A stretch of DNA of 64,000 nucleotides, from NCBI RefSeq assembly GCF_001439785.1, contig NZ_JYLI01000015.1:62001-126000 (forward strand), given 5' to 3'. The position numbers and the translations under genes were made by a program. Origin of the DNA: Pseudomonas poae (GTDB lineage Bacteria; Pseudomonadota; Gammaproteobacteria; Pseudomonadales; Pseudomonadaceae). The notes under the pieces were generated by a model. It was not told the DNA's origin. It made no database searches and worked only from the letters and a program-made list of their open reading frames with translations. Positions 26,025-34,908 of the stretch are shown here, piece after piece. Positions within the stretch are counted from its first letter, which is position 1, and each line of letters opens with the position of its first letter.

Positions 26025-27047
26025 TCAGTAGTCTTTGCGTTTGCGGAAGGCCCAGCGCCCGGCGATCAAGGTGAAGGTGGCCACCAGCGCCACCAGGATC
26101 CAGAAGCCTTCCGGGTCCTGGGAGAGCGGTACGCCGCCCACGTTCATGCCGAAGAAACCGGCGATAATGTTGATCGGCAGCGCCAGCACCGTGACCACGG
26201 TGAGGGTGAACAGCGTGCGGTTGCTCTGCTCGTTGAGGTTGGCGGCGATTTCTTCCTGCAACAACTTGATGCGTTCGCCCAGCGCCGTGAGGTCGTTGAT
26301 GATCAGCGCGAACTCCTCGGTGGATTTGCGCAACTCCTTCACGTCTTCTTTTTGCAGCCATTGCGGTGGGCGGTTGAGCAGGCGCAGCAGCGAGCCCGGT
26401 TCCAGCGCCAGCAAGCGTTGCAGGCGTACCAGCACACGGCGCGCGGCACCGAGTTCGGCGCGGTTGGTGGCCAGTTGCGAGGACAGTAGCTGGTCTTCGA
26501 TATGGTCGACGCTGATGCTGGTCTTGCGCACGATCTGCGTCAGCACTTCGCCCTGGTCGCGCAGCAAATGCACCAGCAGCGCCAGCGGCGAGCGAAAGCC
26601 CTCACCGGCCTTTACCGATGAGCGCAACTTGTCCACCGAGTGCAGCGGTTGCAGGCGCGCGCTCACCAGCAGGCGGCTGCGGGCGCACACCCACAAGGTA
26701 GAAATGTCCGACGACACCAGGCTGCTGAAGTTGAACACCACGTCGTTGACCACCGCCAGCAAGGCCGAGTCCACATGTTCGATACGCGTGGAGCGCGAGC
26801 CTTCGTGCAGGGCTTCGAAAAATTCCTCGGGCAAATCCAGGTGCGTTTGCATCCAGCGTTCGCACGCGGCATGAGCCAGGTTCAGGTGCAGCCACAAGAA
26901 CTCGTCCGGGTCGGCCGGTTGTTGCAGAGCCTGCAGGGCGGTGGCGGAGTCGATCTGCTCGCCCTTTTCACCGGGGCGAAAACGGAAACCGTAAAGCAGG
27001 CCAAACAGATCGGGATCCTGGTGGCTGTGGTCAATGCTGTGGTTCAT
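26025..27047 (-). CDS. zntB: CorA-superfamily zinc transporter, ZntB-like
   Basis: A 340-residue 2-TM-GxN transporter. A long N-terminal cytoplasmic domain (about 1-270) ends in the stalk helix, then two membrane helices at about 275-300 and 310-332 separated by GMNVGGVP, the ZntB form of the CorA signature loop, and the short basic tail RKRKDY. ZntB proteins move zinc with protons across the inner membrane. Direction and metal are taken from the family, not shown by the sequence. Confidence 0.87.
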   Translation of the reverse strand: MNHSIDHSHQDPDLFGLLYGFRFRPGEKGEQIDSATALQALQQPADPDEFLWLHLNLAHAACERWMQTHLDLPEEFFEALHEGSRSTRIEHVDSALLAVVNDVVFNFSSLVSSDISTLWVCARSRLLVSARLQPLHSVDKLRSSVKAGEGFRSPLALLVHLLRDQGEVLTQIVRKTSISVDHIEDQLLSSQLATNRAELGAARRVLVRLQRLLALEPGSLLRLLNRPPQWLQKEDVKELRKSTEEFALIINDLTALGERIKLLQEEIAANLNEQSNRTLFTLTVVTVLALPINIIAGFFGMNVGGVPLSQDPEGFWILVALVATFTLIAGRWAFRKRKDY

Positions 27048-27147
27048 GGAGTCTCGCAGGGAAAGCGCCTGTAGGACGTTTCACAGGTTCGCATGCGCGA
27101 ATCATTGCAAGGCGGGATGACGATTTTGTGACACTTTGAACGCTTGC

Positions 27148-28320
27148 TCAGCGCGTTTTCAGCATAAAGGTAAAGCGCGTCCCCGAATGCTCGCAGGTCG
27201 ATACCTCCAGATCCCCGCCGTGTGCGTCGGCAATCTGCTTGACGATATACAACCCCAGGCCCAAGCCGGCTTGTGGGGTGTCGGTGACAGGGCGCGCATA
27301 CGGCTCGAACAGGCGAGGCACTGCCTCCCGACTGATCTGCCCGGGATTTTTCACCGTGAGCATGAAGAGGCCATGCTCGATCTTCGCCGTGACCTCCACC
27401 GGGCCATCATGAAGACCATGATGGATGGCGTTGGCCACCAGGTTCGACAGCAACTGCGCCAAACGCTCGCTGTCGCCGTATACGCCCCGCAAATCGCCGA
27501 TATCGGCGCGAATCACCCGCGTGGGGTTCACGCTCTGCACCTCGGACACCACGTGGTGCAGGGCGCTCTGCAATCCTTCGCAATCGCTCAGGTGCAGCGG
27601 AATGCCACTGCCCATGCGGCCACGGGCGAAATCCAGCACGTCTTCGACCAACTGCGCGGCACGCTGGCCGCTGCTGAGAATGTGCCGCACCAGCGGGTCG
27701 GTGGCCGGTGCCGAATGCTTGCGCAGCAGGCGTTCGGCACTGAAATTGATGGCGAACAAGGGGTTGCGCAGGTCATGGCCCAGCACGGCGATAAACTGCT
27801 CGCGCAATTCTGCTGTGCCGCGTTCTTCGTACAGTTGCGCTTCGGTATGTTGCAGGGTTTCTTCGGCTTCGATCTGCAGCGCCAGCACCCGCGCGAACGA
27901 CTCCATGGTGGATTGGATCGCGCTGCTGCGCAGGTTGGCGGGGTTGGGGTCGAGGGCGCAGATCGTGCCGAAAAAACGCCCGTCGGTGCGGAACACCGGC
28001 ACCGAAATATAGCTTTCGAACTGGTAGATACGCGGCGTGTGGTGGTCGTGATAAAGCGGGTCTTCGCTGGCCTTGTCGATCACCACGGACACATGGGAGC
28101 CGCGGATCTCATGGCAGATGGTGGTGGTCAGGTCCAGCTCGCCGCCGACCCCGAGGCCGAATTCCAGCTCATCGCGCACCGCGCAGGCGGTCCAGGTGTC
28201 ATCGGTCACCCTGGCCACGGCAGCGAAGCGCAGGCCGGTGATGTCGCTGATCACCTGAAGCATCGCAGGCACGGCGCTGATCCGGCCAATGGTGGCGATG
28301 TCGGCAGCTTTTTGGTCCAT
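27148..28320 (-). CDS. GAF-domain sensor histidine kinase
   Basis: A 390-residue soluble histidine kinase. A GAF sensor domain occupies about 20-150 (FAAVARVTDDTWTACAVRDE; FESYISVPVF, GTICALDP), then a dimerisation/phosphoacceptor region with the H-box FIAVLGHDLRNPL (His at about 183), and the ATPase domain with N-box NLVANAIHHG and G-boxes GLGLGLYIVKQIADAHGG. No transmembrane or receiver domain and no response regulator neighbour, so it is an orphan kinase. The signal is unknown; GAF kinases of this type often resemble bacteriophytochrome or redox sensors but the chromophore Cys/PHY region is absent. Confidence 0.9.
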   Translation of the reverse strand: MDQKAADIATIGRISAVPAMLQVISDITGLRFAAVARVTDDTWTACAVRDELEFGLGVGGELDLTTTICHEIRGSHVSVVIDKASEDPLYHDHHTPRIYQFESYISVPVFRTDGRFFGTICALDPNPANLRSSAIQSTMESFARVLALQIEAEETLQHTEAQLYEERGTAELREQFIAVLGHDLRNPLFAINFSAERLLRKHSAPATDPLVRHILSSGQRAAQLVEDVLDFARGRMGSGIPLHLSDCEGLQSALHHVVSEVQSVNPTRVIRADIGDLRGVYGDSERLAQLLSNLVANAIHHGLHDGPVEVTAKIEHGLFMLTVKNPGQISREAVPRLFEPYARPVTDTPQAGLGLGLYIVKQIADAHGGDLEVSTCEHSGTRFTFMLKTR

Positions 28321-28432
28321 GCAGCAGCCTCTGTGCGCAACGTGGTGGGCGAAGTTCGCCGCCCGATGTAGGGAATTTTAACGACCTTAAGTGCTGCAGC
28401 GGTAATTTATGTACGAATTTTCCTGCACTCAT

Positions 28433-28470
28433 AAAAAAACCGCGCCACCCGAAGGTGGCGCGGCTTTTTG
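28433..28470 (-). terminator. Intrinsic terminator of the PepSY gene
   Basis: Perfect stem CCGCGCCACC / GGTGGCGCGG with a GAA loop; on the minus strand it is followed by seven T residues. It lies ten bases after the PepSY-gene stop and also separates it from the kinase gene. Confidence 0.92.
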
Positions 28471-28479
28471 GGGTTCAAC

Positions 28480-28794
28480 TCAGGTGTCTTGCTTGTTTTC
28501 CAGCACTGCGCCGGTCTTGGCATCGAGCTTGACTTCAAAGCGCTTGCCGGCGGTATCGGTCAGGTCGACTTCATAGACATACTGGTCGGCGACGCCGTGT
28601 TTGTTGTCCAGCTCCGTGTCGGTAATCGAAGCACCAGGGTGAGTTGCCACGGCCGCTGCGTTGAGTTTGTCGAAAGGCATCACGGCGCCGGACTTGACCA
28701 GGCCTTCAATATGATCCGGACGAACATCCGCCTGAGCCAAACCGGCAGTCAGGGTCAGAGCGGTGGCAGCGAACAGGGCAGTCAAAGTTTTCAT
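28480..28794 (-). CDS. PepSY-domain secreted protein
   Basis: A 104-residue protein with a clear signal peptide (MKTLTALFAATALTLTAGLA, cleavage after AQA) and one PepSY domain: ITDTELDNKHGVADQYVYEV and KRFEVKLDAKTGAVLENKQD, the alternation typical of the fold. PepSY proteins are periplasmic modulators, often of peptidases or linked to two-component systems; no partner is adjacent other than the histidine kinase downstream. AAGAGGAC precedes the start. Confidence 0.9.
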   Translation of the reverse strand: MKTLTALFAATALTLTAGLAQADVRPDHIEGLVKSGAVMPFDKLNAAAVATHPGASITDTELDNKHGVADQYVYEVDLTDTAGKRFEVKLDAKTGAVLENKQDT

Positions 28795-28883
28795 GGTGTG
28801 TCCTCTTGGATGAACTGTTTAAGTGGCGCCAGATTAACCAGCGCAACTTAATTCATCCTTAAGGGCTCACTGACACCAATGCT

Positions 28884-30011
28884 TCAGTATTTATAGTCGT
28901 TGAGCAGGTCCTGCACGCTGGACGACGGCCAGCGCTTGTAGAACTTCAGCAGTTCGGCCGCGCGGTTGGTGAAGATGCCATCGACGCCGGCGTTCATCAC
29001 TTTTTCGAAATCCACCGGCTCATCGACGGTGTAGACGTGCACCAGCAGGCCTTTGTCGTGGGTCAGCTTGTTCATTTCCGGTTTGACCAGGTCGGTGTAG
29101 CTCTGGTCACCGTGATGGGTCAGCTCGGCCGAAGGGCCGGTGCCGATGGCGCCAAGGTCCTTGGCCTGGTCGACCCATTTTTCGAACTCGGCGGCGTCTT
29201 TCGGTTCTTGCTTGGCGTAGTAGGCGGCCTTGGTCGACTCGCCGGACTCGGCGAAGGTCTGTTTGGATTTTGGCTCGATACTGCCTTCACCCACCCACAG
29301 CAGCAGGATCTTCGGCGTGTTGGGCATCTCCTTTTGCAGCTCTTTCAGGCTGGCCACCTCGAAGGTTTGCAGCACCACGCGGCCCTTGCCCTGGCCGACG
29401 CCGGTGTTGCTCTTGCCCAGCTTGGAACCGGCGGAACTCAGCCAGCCCTTGTCCAGCAGTTTGGTTTTGAGGTCGGCTTCGATGCCCGGGAATTGCTTGG
29501 GCTCCTTGGTCTCGATGTACAGGCCGGGTTTGTGCTGCGGGTTGCCTTCGGCGATCTTGATGATGTCGTCCAGGCTCTGGATCTTCAGGCCGACGAAGCC
29601 CGGGCGGGCGCGGTCCGGGTAGGCGGCGTTGAACCAGCTGCCGGCGTCGAGGGTTTGCAGTTCTTTCCAGGTGAACTCGTTGGCCGGCGCGTCTTTGCGC
29701 TCGGGGAACTTGGTAGCCACGTCGGTGGTGCGCTGCAGGTTGTTGTCGTGCAGAGCGAACAGCACACCGTCCTTGCTGCGCTGCAGGTCCATTTCCAGGT
29801 AGTCGGCGCCCAGGTCGCGCGCGACCTTGTAGGCTGCGGCGGTGGATTCGGGAGCATCGTAGGACGCACCGCGGTGGGCGATGACGGCCGGGTAGGGGAT
29901 GCCTTCGTTGGTCGCCAACTCGGCCGGGCTGATCGAGTCGGCTGCCTGCGCCTGGCCAAGACCGAGCATCAGTGCGAGCAGCAGAGCGCTCTTGGTAAAC
30001 GTGACAGGCAT
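28884..30011 (-). CDS. glpQ: Periplasmic glycerophosphodiester phosphodiesterase
   Basis: A 375-residue secreted GDPD that hydrolyses glycerophosphodiesters from phospholipids to glycerol-3-phosphate and alcohol. A signal peptide (cleavage after AQA, about residue 23) precedes the catalytic TIM barrel. Active-site motifs are VIAHRGASYDAPESTAAAY (His/Arg/Glu) and DYLEMDLQRSKDGVLFALHD (Glu, Asp, His); the C-terminal DGIFTNRAAELLKFY is also typical. It is monocistronic. Confidence 0.92.
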   Translation of the reverse strand: MPVTFTKSALLLALMLGLGQAQAADSISPAELATNEGIPYPAVIAHRGASYDAPESTAAAYKVARDLGADYLEMDLQRSKDGVLFALHDNNLQRTTDVATKFPERKDAPANEFTWKELQTLDAGSWFNAAYPDRARPGFVGLKIQSLDDIIKIAEGNPQHKPGLYIETKEPKQFPGIEADLKTKLLDKGWLSSAGSKLGKSNTGVGQGKGRVVLQTFEVASLKELQKEMPNTPKILLLWVGEGSIEPKSKQTFAESGESTKAAYYAKQEPKDAAEFEKWVDQAKDLGAIGTGPSAELTHHGDQSYTDLVKPEMNKLTHDKGLLVHVYTVDEPVDFEKVMNAGVDGIFTNRAAELLKFYKRWPSSSVQDLLNDYKY

Positions 30012-30148
30012 AAGCGAAGTCCTTTCGTGGAGGGAACTTGAGAAGGCTTCCTTTTTAACAAGTGATTGTGAACGGCGCTATAACCAAACCGACATTAACG
30101 TGCGCGGGGGGTGTTTTAGGGGCCTTTTCAGTCAGGTGAAGATCAAAT

Positions 30149-30177
30149 TGTGGGAGGGAGCAAGCCCCCTCCCACAA
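30149..30177. repeat. Compact fused REP palindrome
   Basis: TGTGGGAGGGAGCAAGCCCC followed by CTCCCACA, identical to the form at 24193, between the divergently placed glpQ promoter side and the 3' end of the monooxygenase gene. Confidence 0.8.
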
Positions 30178-30188
30178 AGATATGCGTT

Positions 30189-30509
30189 TCAGATTGGAAA
30201 GGCGTAGGCCCTTTCGACCTTGCACACGCGGGTATGAAACGCCGAGTACCAGCTGGCGCGTCCTTGCTCGCGTACCTGTGTGTGCTCGGCATTGTGCTTC
30301 CACGCCAGAATTGCCGCTTCGCTGCGCCAATATGAAACCGTAATCCCCAGCCCGTCCTCCCGCGCTGATTCCACGCCCAGGAACCCCGGTTGTTCGCGGG
30401 CCAGTTCCAGCATGCGCAGGGCTGCCTGGCCGTAACCCAGGTCCCCATCGCTGCGCAGCGAGCTGAAGATCACCGCGTAGTAAGGCGGCGCGGGCGTGTT
30501 GGCGATCAT
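30189..30509 (-). CDS. Antibiotic biosynthesis monooxygenase-like (ABM) protein
   Basis: A 106-residue single ferredoxin-like ABM domain protein: YYAVIFSSLRSD at the start, LRMLELAREQPGFLGVESAR, ITVSYWRSEAAILAWKHNAE-HTQVREQGRASWYSAF in the order typical of the family. Members are cofactor-free monooxygenases or stress-related proteins; substrate unknown. Its ATG overlaps the stop of the upstream GATase-like gene (ATGA), so the pair forms a coupled two-gene operon. Confidence 0.85.
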   Translation of the reverse strand: MIANTPAPPYYAVIFSSLRSDGDLGYGQAALRMLELAREQPGFLGVESAREDGLGITVSYWRSEAAILAWKHNAEHTQVREQGRASWYSAFHTRVCKVERAYAFPI

Positions 30510-31213
30510 GCCGAAAGCGCCTGGCAGGCCTTGAGCAGCGCCAGCGCCAGGGGCGGCGTCGTGCCCTTGAGCGCCGCGCGCTCGGGCTGGAACAGCGTGG
30601 CGACGAAGAACGGGTGGTTCAGCAGTTCGACGGCGCGTGGCTCGCCGGCGGCGTCGTGGCCGCTGGCAATCAGGTCGCCTTCCAGCAGAGCGCTTTCGAA
30701 GGCGGGGTTGATGCCGTAGCGGCAGCGGTAGCCTTCTTCGAGATCCAGCTGGCCGTAGGCATCGGCGATGCGGGTGCCGGGGACTAAACGTATCGTGTCG
30801 ATCGCCTCCACCAACGCGCAGCCAAGCGGGGTGATCACCGCACGCTGGGCATCCGGCACCAGTTCGCCGTGTTCGGCATCGGCCCAGCCCATTGCATGGC
30901 GGGCATATTCGAGCACGGCGTGCTGAAAACCGCCGCAGGTGCCGAGGAAAGGGCGCCGCTGTTCGCGGGCAAAACGCACCGCGCGCAAGGCGCCCTGAGT
31001 GTCGCGGTAGGGGCTGGCCGGGACGCACCAGAACCCGTCGAAACCCTGCAACAGCGTCGTGGAGGTGAGCGTGTCGGTGGCGAGCCATTTGACGTGCACC
31101 GTCAGGCCCAGGGTTTGCGCGGCCTGTTGCAGCGCGAGCGGGATCGCCTGGTGCGCGATCACATCCGGGTTGTAGTCGCCGATCAGGGCGATGTGCAGAG
31201 CGGTGGTTTTCAT
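30506..31213 (-). CDS. Class I glutamine amidotransferase-like protein related to the CTP synthase C-terminus
   Basis: A 235-residue stand-alone class I GATase fold protein, close to the group annotated as CTP-synthase C-terminal-region-related proteins. Visible are LIGDYNPDVIAHQAIPLAL at the start and the nucleophile elbow FLGTCGGFQHAVLEYARH with Cys at about 93. The position of the catalytic His in CTP synthase (FHPE) reads LFQPE here, so the usual Cys-His-Glu triad is not intact. No synthetase domain is present. The start MKTTALH is preferred, three codons inside another Met. Operon partner of the ABM protein; a LysR gene is divergent. Confidence 0.75.
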   Translation of the reverse strand: MKTTALHIALIGDYNPDVIAHQAIPLALQQAAQTLGLTVHVKWLATDTLTSTTLLQGFDGFWCVPASPYRDTQGALRAVRFAREQRRPFLGTCGGFQHAVLEYARHAMGWADAEHGELVPDAQRAVITPLGCALVEAIDTIRLVPGTRIADAYGQLDLEEGYRCRYGINPAFESALLEGDLIASGHDAAGEPRAVELLNHPFFVATLFQPERAALKGTTPPLALALLKACQALSA

Positions 31214-31293
31214 CAGAGGCATCCCATGGCTTGTTGTGTCCTGATGCCCACTATAGATTGGCGCTCACGCAATCAATATTGGCATTTGCCCAC

Positions 31294-32181
31294 ATGCTCA
31301 ATGCAGTCACGCACTATCAAATCGATTACACCGACCTGTCTCTGATCCTGGCCCTGGTGCGCGGCGGCAGCCTGGCGCGGGCGGCAGCGTTGTTGCGGGT
31401 GGATGTGTCCACGGTGTTCCGCGCGGTGCGGCGGCTGGAGGCGGCCCTGGGGCAGACCCTGTTTGAAAAAAGCCGCGCCGGTTACCTGCCCACCAGCCTG
31501 GCGAGCCACCTGGCGCAACAGGCCGAGTGTGCCGAACAGGCCCTGGAAGCCGCGCGCATCGGCGTGGAGCAGGGCGGCGAGGTGATCAGCGGCACGGTGC
31601 GCCTGACCTGCACCGACTCCGTGCTGCAAAGCTTGCTGCTGCCGGCGCTGGCGCAGTTCATGCCGGCTTACCCGGCGCTGACGCTGGAGCTGAGCACGTC
31701 GAATGATTTTGCCAACCTCAGCCGCCGCGATGCCGACATTGCCCTGCGCCTGACCCGCACGCCGCCGCAGCACCTTGTAGGACGCAACCTGGGCAGCGTG
31801 GCGTATCGGGTATGTGCCAGTGTCGATTATGCGCGCCGGCACGCGGGCCGCGCGTTGGCTGAGCTGGACTGGATCGCGCCGGATGATTTCCTGCCCGATC
31901 ACCCCACCGTGGTTTGGCGTCGTGAGCACCTGCCAGGCGTGCGCCTCAGTTACCGCTGCAACAGCATGCTTTCGGTGACCGAACTGGTGCGGGCTGGGTT
32001 GGGGGTGGCGGCCTTGCCAGACTTTTTACTGGACGCGCACCTGCAACCGCTGGGCCCTGCGCTGGCAGGGCACGATACCGCGCTGTGGCTGCTGACGCGC
32101 CCGGATTGCCGGGCGTTGCGTTCGGTGGTGACGTTGTTCGAGCAGTTGGGACTGCATGTGCCCGGAGCGAGGCCCAGTTGA
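31294..32181 (+). CDS. LysR-family regulator
   Basis: About 295 residues, LysR-type, with HTH around SLARAAALLRVDVSTVFRAV (about 26-45) and an effector domain containing GTVRLTCTDSVLQSLLLPAL and RRDADIALRLTRTPP. The internal start MLNAVTHYQIDY is preferred: the frame opens at 31231, but that start would leave only 17 bases for the divergent promoter. It probably controls the divergent GATase/ABM operon. Confidence 0.87.
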   Translation: MLNAVTHYQIDYTDLSLILALVRGGSLARAAALLRVDVSTVFRAVRRLEAALGQTLFEKSRAGYLPTSLASHLAQQAECAEQALEAARIGVEQGGEVISGTVRLTCTDSVLQSLLLPALAQFMPAYPALTLELSTSNDFANLSRRDADIALRLTRTPPQHLVGRNLGSVAYRVCASVDYARRHAGRALAELDWIAPDDFLPDHPTVVWRREHLPGVRLSYRCNSMLSVTELVRAGLGVAALPDFLLDAHLQPLGPALAGHDTALWLLTRPDCRALRSVVTLFEQLGLHVPGARPS

Positions 32182-32222
32182 GGTATGCAGTGCAGCAATT
32201 CCCAATGTGAGAGCAAGCTCAA

Positions 32223-32249
32223 ATGTGGGAGCAAGCCCCCTCCCACATC
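32223..32249. repeat. Compact fused REP palindrome, short form
   Basis: AATGTGGGAGCAAGCCCCCT followed by CCCACAT: the arm GTGGGAG is fused to AGCAAGCCCCCTCCCAC, losing even more of the left arm than the copies at 24193 or 30149. Confidence 0.75.
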
Positions 32250-32272
32250 AGCCACCCTTTGGCAGATGGGGG

Positions 32273-33592
32273 TCAGTGGCTGACCCGTTCACCGGCAAAC
32301 GCGCTCACCGCCTGCACCGCCTCGCTGGTGCCCTGGCGAATCTGCAGGATCACCGTGCCGGCCCGGTTGGCCAGGTCCACGCCGACGGCTGCGCGGTCGC
32401 GGGTGCCGTCCATGCTGTCGATGGCCTGACGGGTCTCTTCCTGGATCATGGCGATCATGCTGGAAATTTCCGTGGTCGAGCCGCTGGTGCGGGACGCCAG
32501 TTGTCGCACTTCATCGGCCACCACCGCAAAGCCGCGACCCTGTTCGCCGGCCCGTGCTGCTTCGATGGCCGCATTGAGCGCCAGCAGATTGGTCTGGTCG
32601 GCAATCGCGCGAATGGTGTTGACGATGGCCGTGATCTGCTGCGAACGCTCGCCCAGTTTGGCGATCAATTGCGACGAGCCGTCGATGTTCGCGGCAATTT
32701 CGCGCATGCCAGTGGCCGATTGTTGAATCACTTCGGCGCCTTTTTCCGCGATGTCGCGCGTACTCAGGGAGATGTGATACGCCTGCGTCGCACTTGCGGC
32801 GTCGGTGGCATGTTGTTGCACGCGGGCGGTGATGTCGGAGGCGAATTTCACCACCTTGCACAGGCGCCCGCCGGCGTCGTACACCGGGTTGTAGTTGGCT
32901 TCGAGCCACACGGCCTGGCCGTTCCTGTCGATGCGCTCGAACTGGCCGCTGAACAGTTCGCCCTGGTTCAGGCGCTTCCAGAAGTCGGCATAGGCCGCAC
33001 TGTTGGCCGATTCCGGCGTGCAGAACAGGCGGTGATGCTTGCCCTGAATCTGCGCCAGGCTGTAGCCCATGCGCGAGAGGAAGTTTTCGTTGGCGGTGAT
33101 GATGGTGCCGTCGAGGTTGAACTCGATCACTGCCATGGCGCGGCCGATGGCTTCCAGTTTGGCATTGGCCTCGCTTTCAGCCTGCAAGCGCGGGGTCACG
33201 TCCAGGGCGTACTTCACCACCTTGATCACCGTGCCCGTGTCGTCGCGCACCGGGTTGTAGCTGGCTTCCAGCCATACCGACTGGCCATTGCTGCCCAGCC
33301 GCTCGACGGTGCCAGACTGAAACTGGCCATTGCGCAGTTGGGTCCACAGCTGGCTGTATTGCGCGCTGCGGGCAAATTCGGGGGCGCAAAACAGGCGGTG
33401 CGACTGGCCGATGACTTGCTCGGCGCGATAGCCCATGGTGTGCAGAAAATTGTCATTGGCCCGCAGTACGGTGCCTTGCAGGTCGAATTCGATCACGGCC
33501 ATTGAGCGCTCGATGGCGTCGAGCAGACTGGCTTGCTGGGCGACAGTGTGTTGCAGGGCGTTGATGGTTTTTTTGTAGGCGTTGAATAGCAT
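32273..33592 (-). CDS. Soluble PAS-PAS methyl-accepting chemotaxis transducer, BdlA-like (second copy)
   Basis: A 439-residue paralogue of the transducer at 6763-8082, same length and domain order. Two PAS/PAC units (SMAVIEFDLQGTVLRANDNF at about 28 and AMAVIEFNLDGTIITANENF at about 150; closing WLEASYNPV...VKYALDV and WLEANYNPV...VKFASDI) precede the MCP hairpin with tip ADQTNLLALNAAIEAARAGE and GRGFAVVADEVRQLA. There is no membrane segment. It is adjacent to a diguanylate cyclase gene on the same strand, which fits a biofilm/c-di-GMP role as for BdlA; that link is inference. Confidence 0.9.
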   Translation of the reverse strand: MLFNAYKKTINALQHTVAQQASLLDAIERSMAVIEFDLQGTVLRANDNFLHTMGYRAEQVIGQSHRLFCAPEFARSAQYSQLWTQLRNGQFQSGTVERLGSNGQSVWLEASYNPVRDDTGTVIKVVKYALDVTPRLQAESEANAKLEAIGRAMAVIEFNLDGTIITANENFLSRMGYSLAQIQGKHHRLFCTPESANSAAYADFWKRLNQGELFSGQFERIDRNGQAVWLEANYNPVYDAGGRLCKVVKFASDITARVQQHATDAASATQAYHISLSTRDIAEKGAEVIQQSATGMREIAANIDGSSQLIAKLGERSQQITAIVNTIRAIADQTNLLALNAAIEAARAGEQGRGFAVVADEVRQLASRTSGSTTEISSMIAMIQEETRQAIDSMDGTRDRAAVGVDLANRAGTVILQIRQGTSEAVQAVSAFAGERVSH

Positions 33593-33849
33593 GTGCAGTG
33601 CTCGGACAAGCAACGTCGGGAGTTATCCATGGATTGGCGCTTGCCCCGTTTGGCGCTTGGCCTACGGCGGACGTGCTCATTGTCGACTTCCTGATGCCGA
33701 CAGAAGGTGGAACGGGTCTATGAGTGATCAGCCTGACAACAAGTTCGCCTCAGGGGCAGGACCTTTTTTGGGCAGGTGACCGGTGGTGGCATTATGCTTT
33801 CACTGTGGTGGGGTGGAAGAAAATTCTGACGAGGTGTTGTACGACAACT

Positions 33850-34908
33850 TCAGGCGAAATGGGCAATCACCTGATCGCTGACCTTGACCCGGTTGCGTCC
33901 GGTGTCCTTGGCGTCGTACAGCGCCCGGTCCGCCGCGTTCAGCCATAGGGAGGCGTCGGTGAAGAAGGGCTGAAAAGTCGCCAGGCCGATGCTCAGGCTG
34001 ACCCTTAATTCGGGGATCTGCGGGTGACGGTAATCGCTGAAGGTCTCGCGCATGTGCTCCATGATCCGCGCGGCTTCGGCCAACGGCATTTGCGGAAGAA
34101 TCACACAGAACTCATCGCCACCGTAGCGCCCGGCCAGGTCGTTTTCCCGCAGCTTGCGTCGCAGCTCCAGGCTCAGCTCGCGCAGCACCGTATCGCCGAC
34201 GATATGGCCGTGGGTGTCATTGATCTGCTTGAAGTGGTCGATATCGATCAGCGCAATGGTGGCGTGGCTGCTCTGCTGCTGGCACTCGTGGAACTTGAGG
34301 TGCAGCAGATCTTTCCAGGAGCCGTGGTTGAGCAGGCCCGTGAGGCTGTCGGTGCGGCTCAGGGCGCCGAGGGCGCGTTTGTGCTCCGACAGTTTGATCG
34401 CCAATTGGTAACAGACCATGCCGATGGCCATGGGGTAAAGCGTCAGCATCGGCAGGCAGGTGTAGACCTGGAGGAGGCTGACATCGGGGTTAAAGCGTAT
34501 GCCGAACAGTGCCCACGCCACGACGATGCCGACGCCCTGAGCCAGCAGGCCACGCAGGAACAGGCGTGTGCCACCAGCGGCGACGTTGTTCATGGTGACC
34601 ATCGACAGCAGGGTCGCGGTGGTCAGCGGCGTGAATTGCGCGGCGGCGACCCAGAAGCCAGCGAACACCGAGTCATACAGGAAGTTGCGCTGTTCGGCCT
34701 GGTAGGGAAATGGCGAGCGGGTCGACAACAGGTACGCGGCGTGCGCCCAGATGAATCCGTTGAGCAGCAGAAACGCCCACACCCAACCCGGCATAACCAA
34801 CGGATACAAGGCGCCAGTGACACTGATGCTGCCAACACCCAGGCCGATAATCCTTGGCTGGTAGATACGCCTGGCAAATGAAAGTCCTTTGCCTCGTCTG
34901 TTTTCCAT
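33850..34908 (-). CDS. MASE2-GGDEF diguanylate cyclase
   Basis: A 352-residue inner-membrane diguanylate cyclase. The N-terminal ~175 residues contain about six hydrophobic segments of the MASE2 type (PRIIGLGVGSISVTGALYPL at about 19-38), as in AdrA/DgcC. The GGDEF domain starts SRTDSLTGLLNHGSW (about 187) and has an intact active site RYGGDEFCV (about 258-266). The product-inhibition I-site RxxD is present as REND, five residues before the GGDEF motif. It should make c-di-GMP from two GTP. It is transcribed alone and ends ...VKVSDQVIAHFA. Confidence 0.93.
   Translation of the reverse strand: MENRRGKGLSFARRIYQPRIIGLGVGSISVTGALYPLVMPGWVWAFLLLNGFIWAHAAYLLSTRSPFPYQAEQRNFLYDSVFAGFWVAAAQFTPLTTATLLSMVTMNNVAAGGTRLFLRGLLAQGVGIVVAWALFGIRFNPDVSLLQVYTCLPMLTLYPMAIGMVCYQLAIKLSEHKRALGALSRTDSLTGLLNHGSWKDLLHLKFHECQQQSSHATIALIDIDHFKQINDTHGHIVGDTVLRELSLELRRKLRENDLAGRYGGDEFCVILPQMPLAEAARIMEHMRETFSDYRHPQIPELRVSLSIGLATFQPFFTDASLWLNAADRALYDAKDTGRNRVKVSDQVIAHFA

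Noticed and set aside
30510..31088. N-terminal extension of the ABM frame
   Set aside because: The extension is antisense-like Arg/Pro-rich read of the GATase gene in another frame; the ATG at 30509 overlapping the GATase stop is the credible start.
32156..33505. 449-codon open frame antisense to the second BdlA-like gene
   Set aside because: Shadow of conserved PAS and MCP domains.
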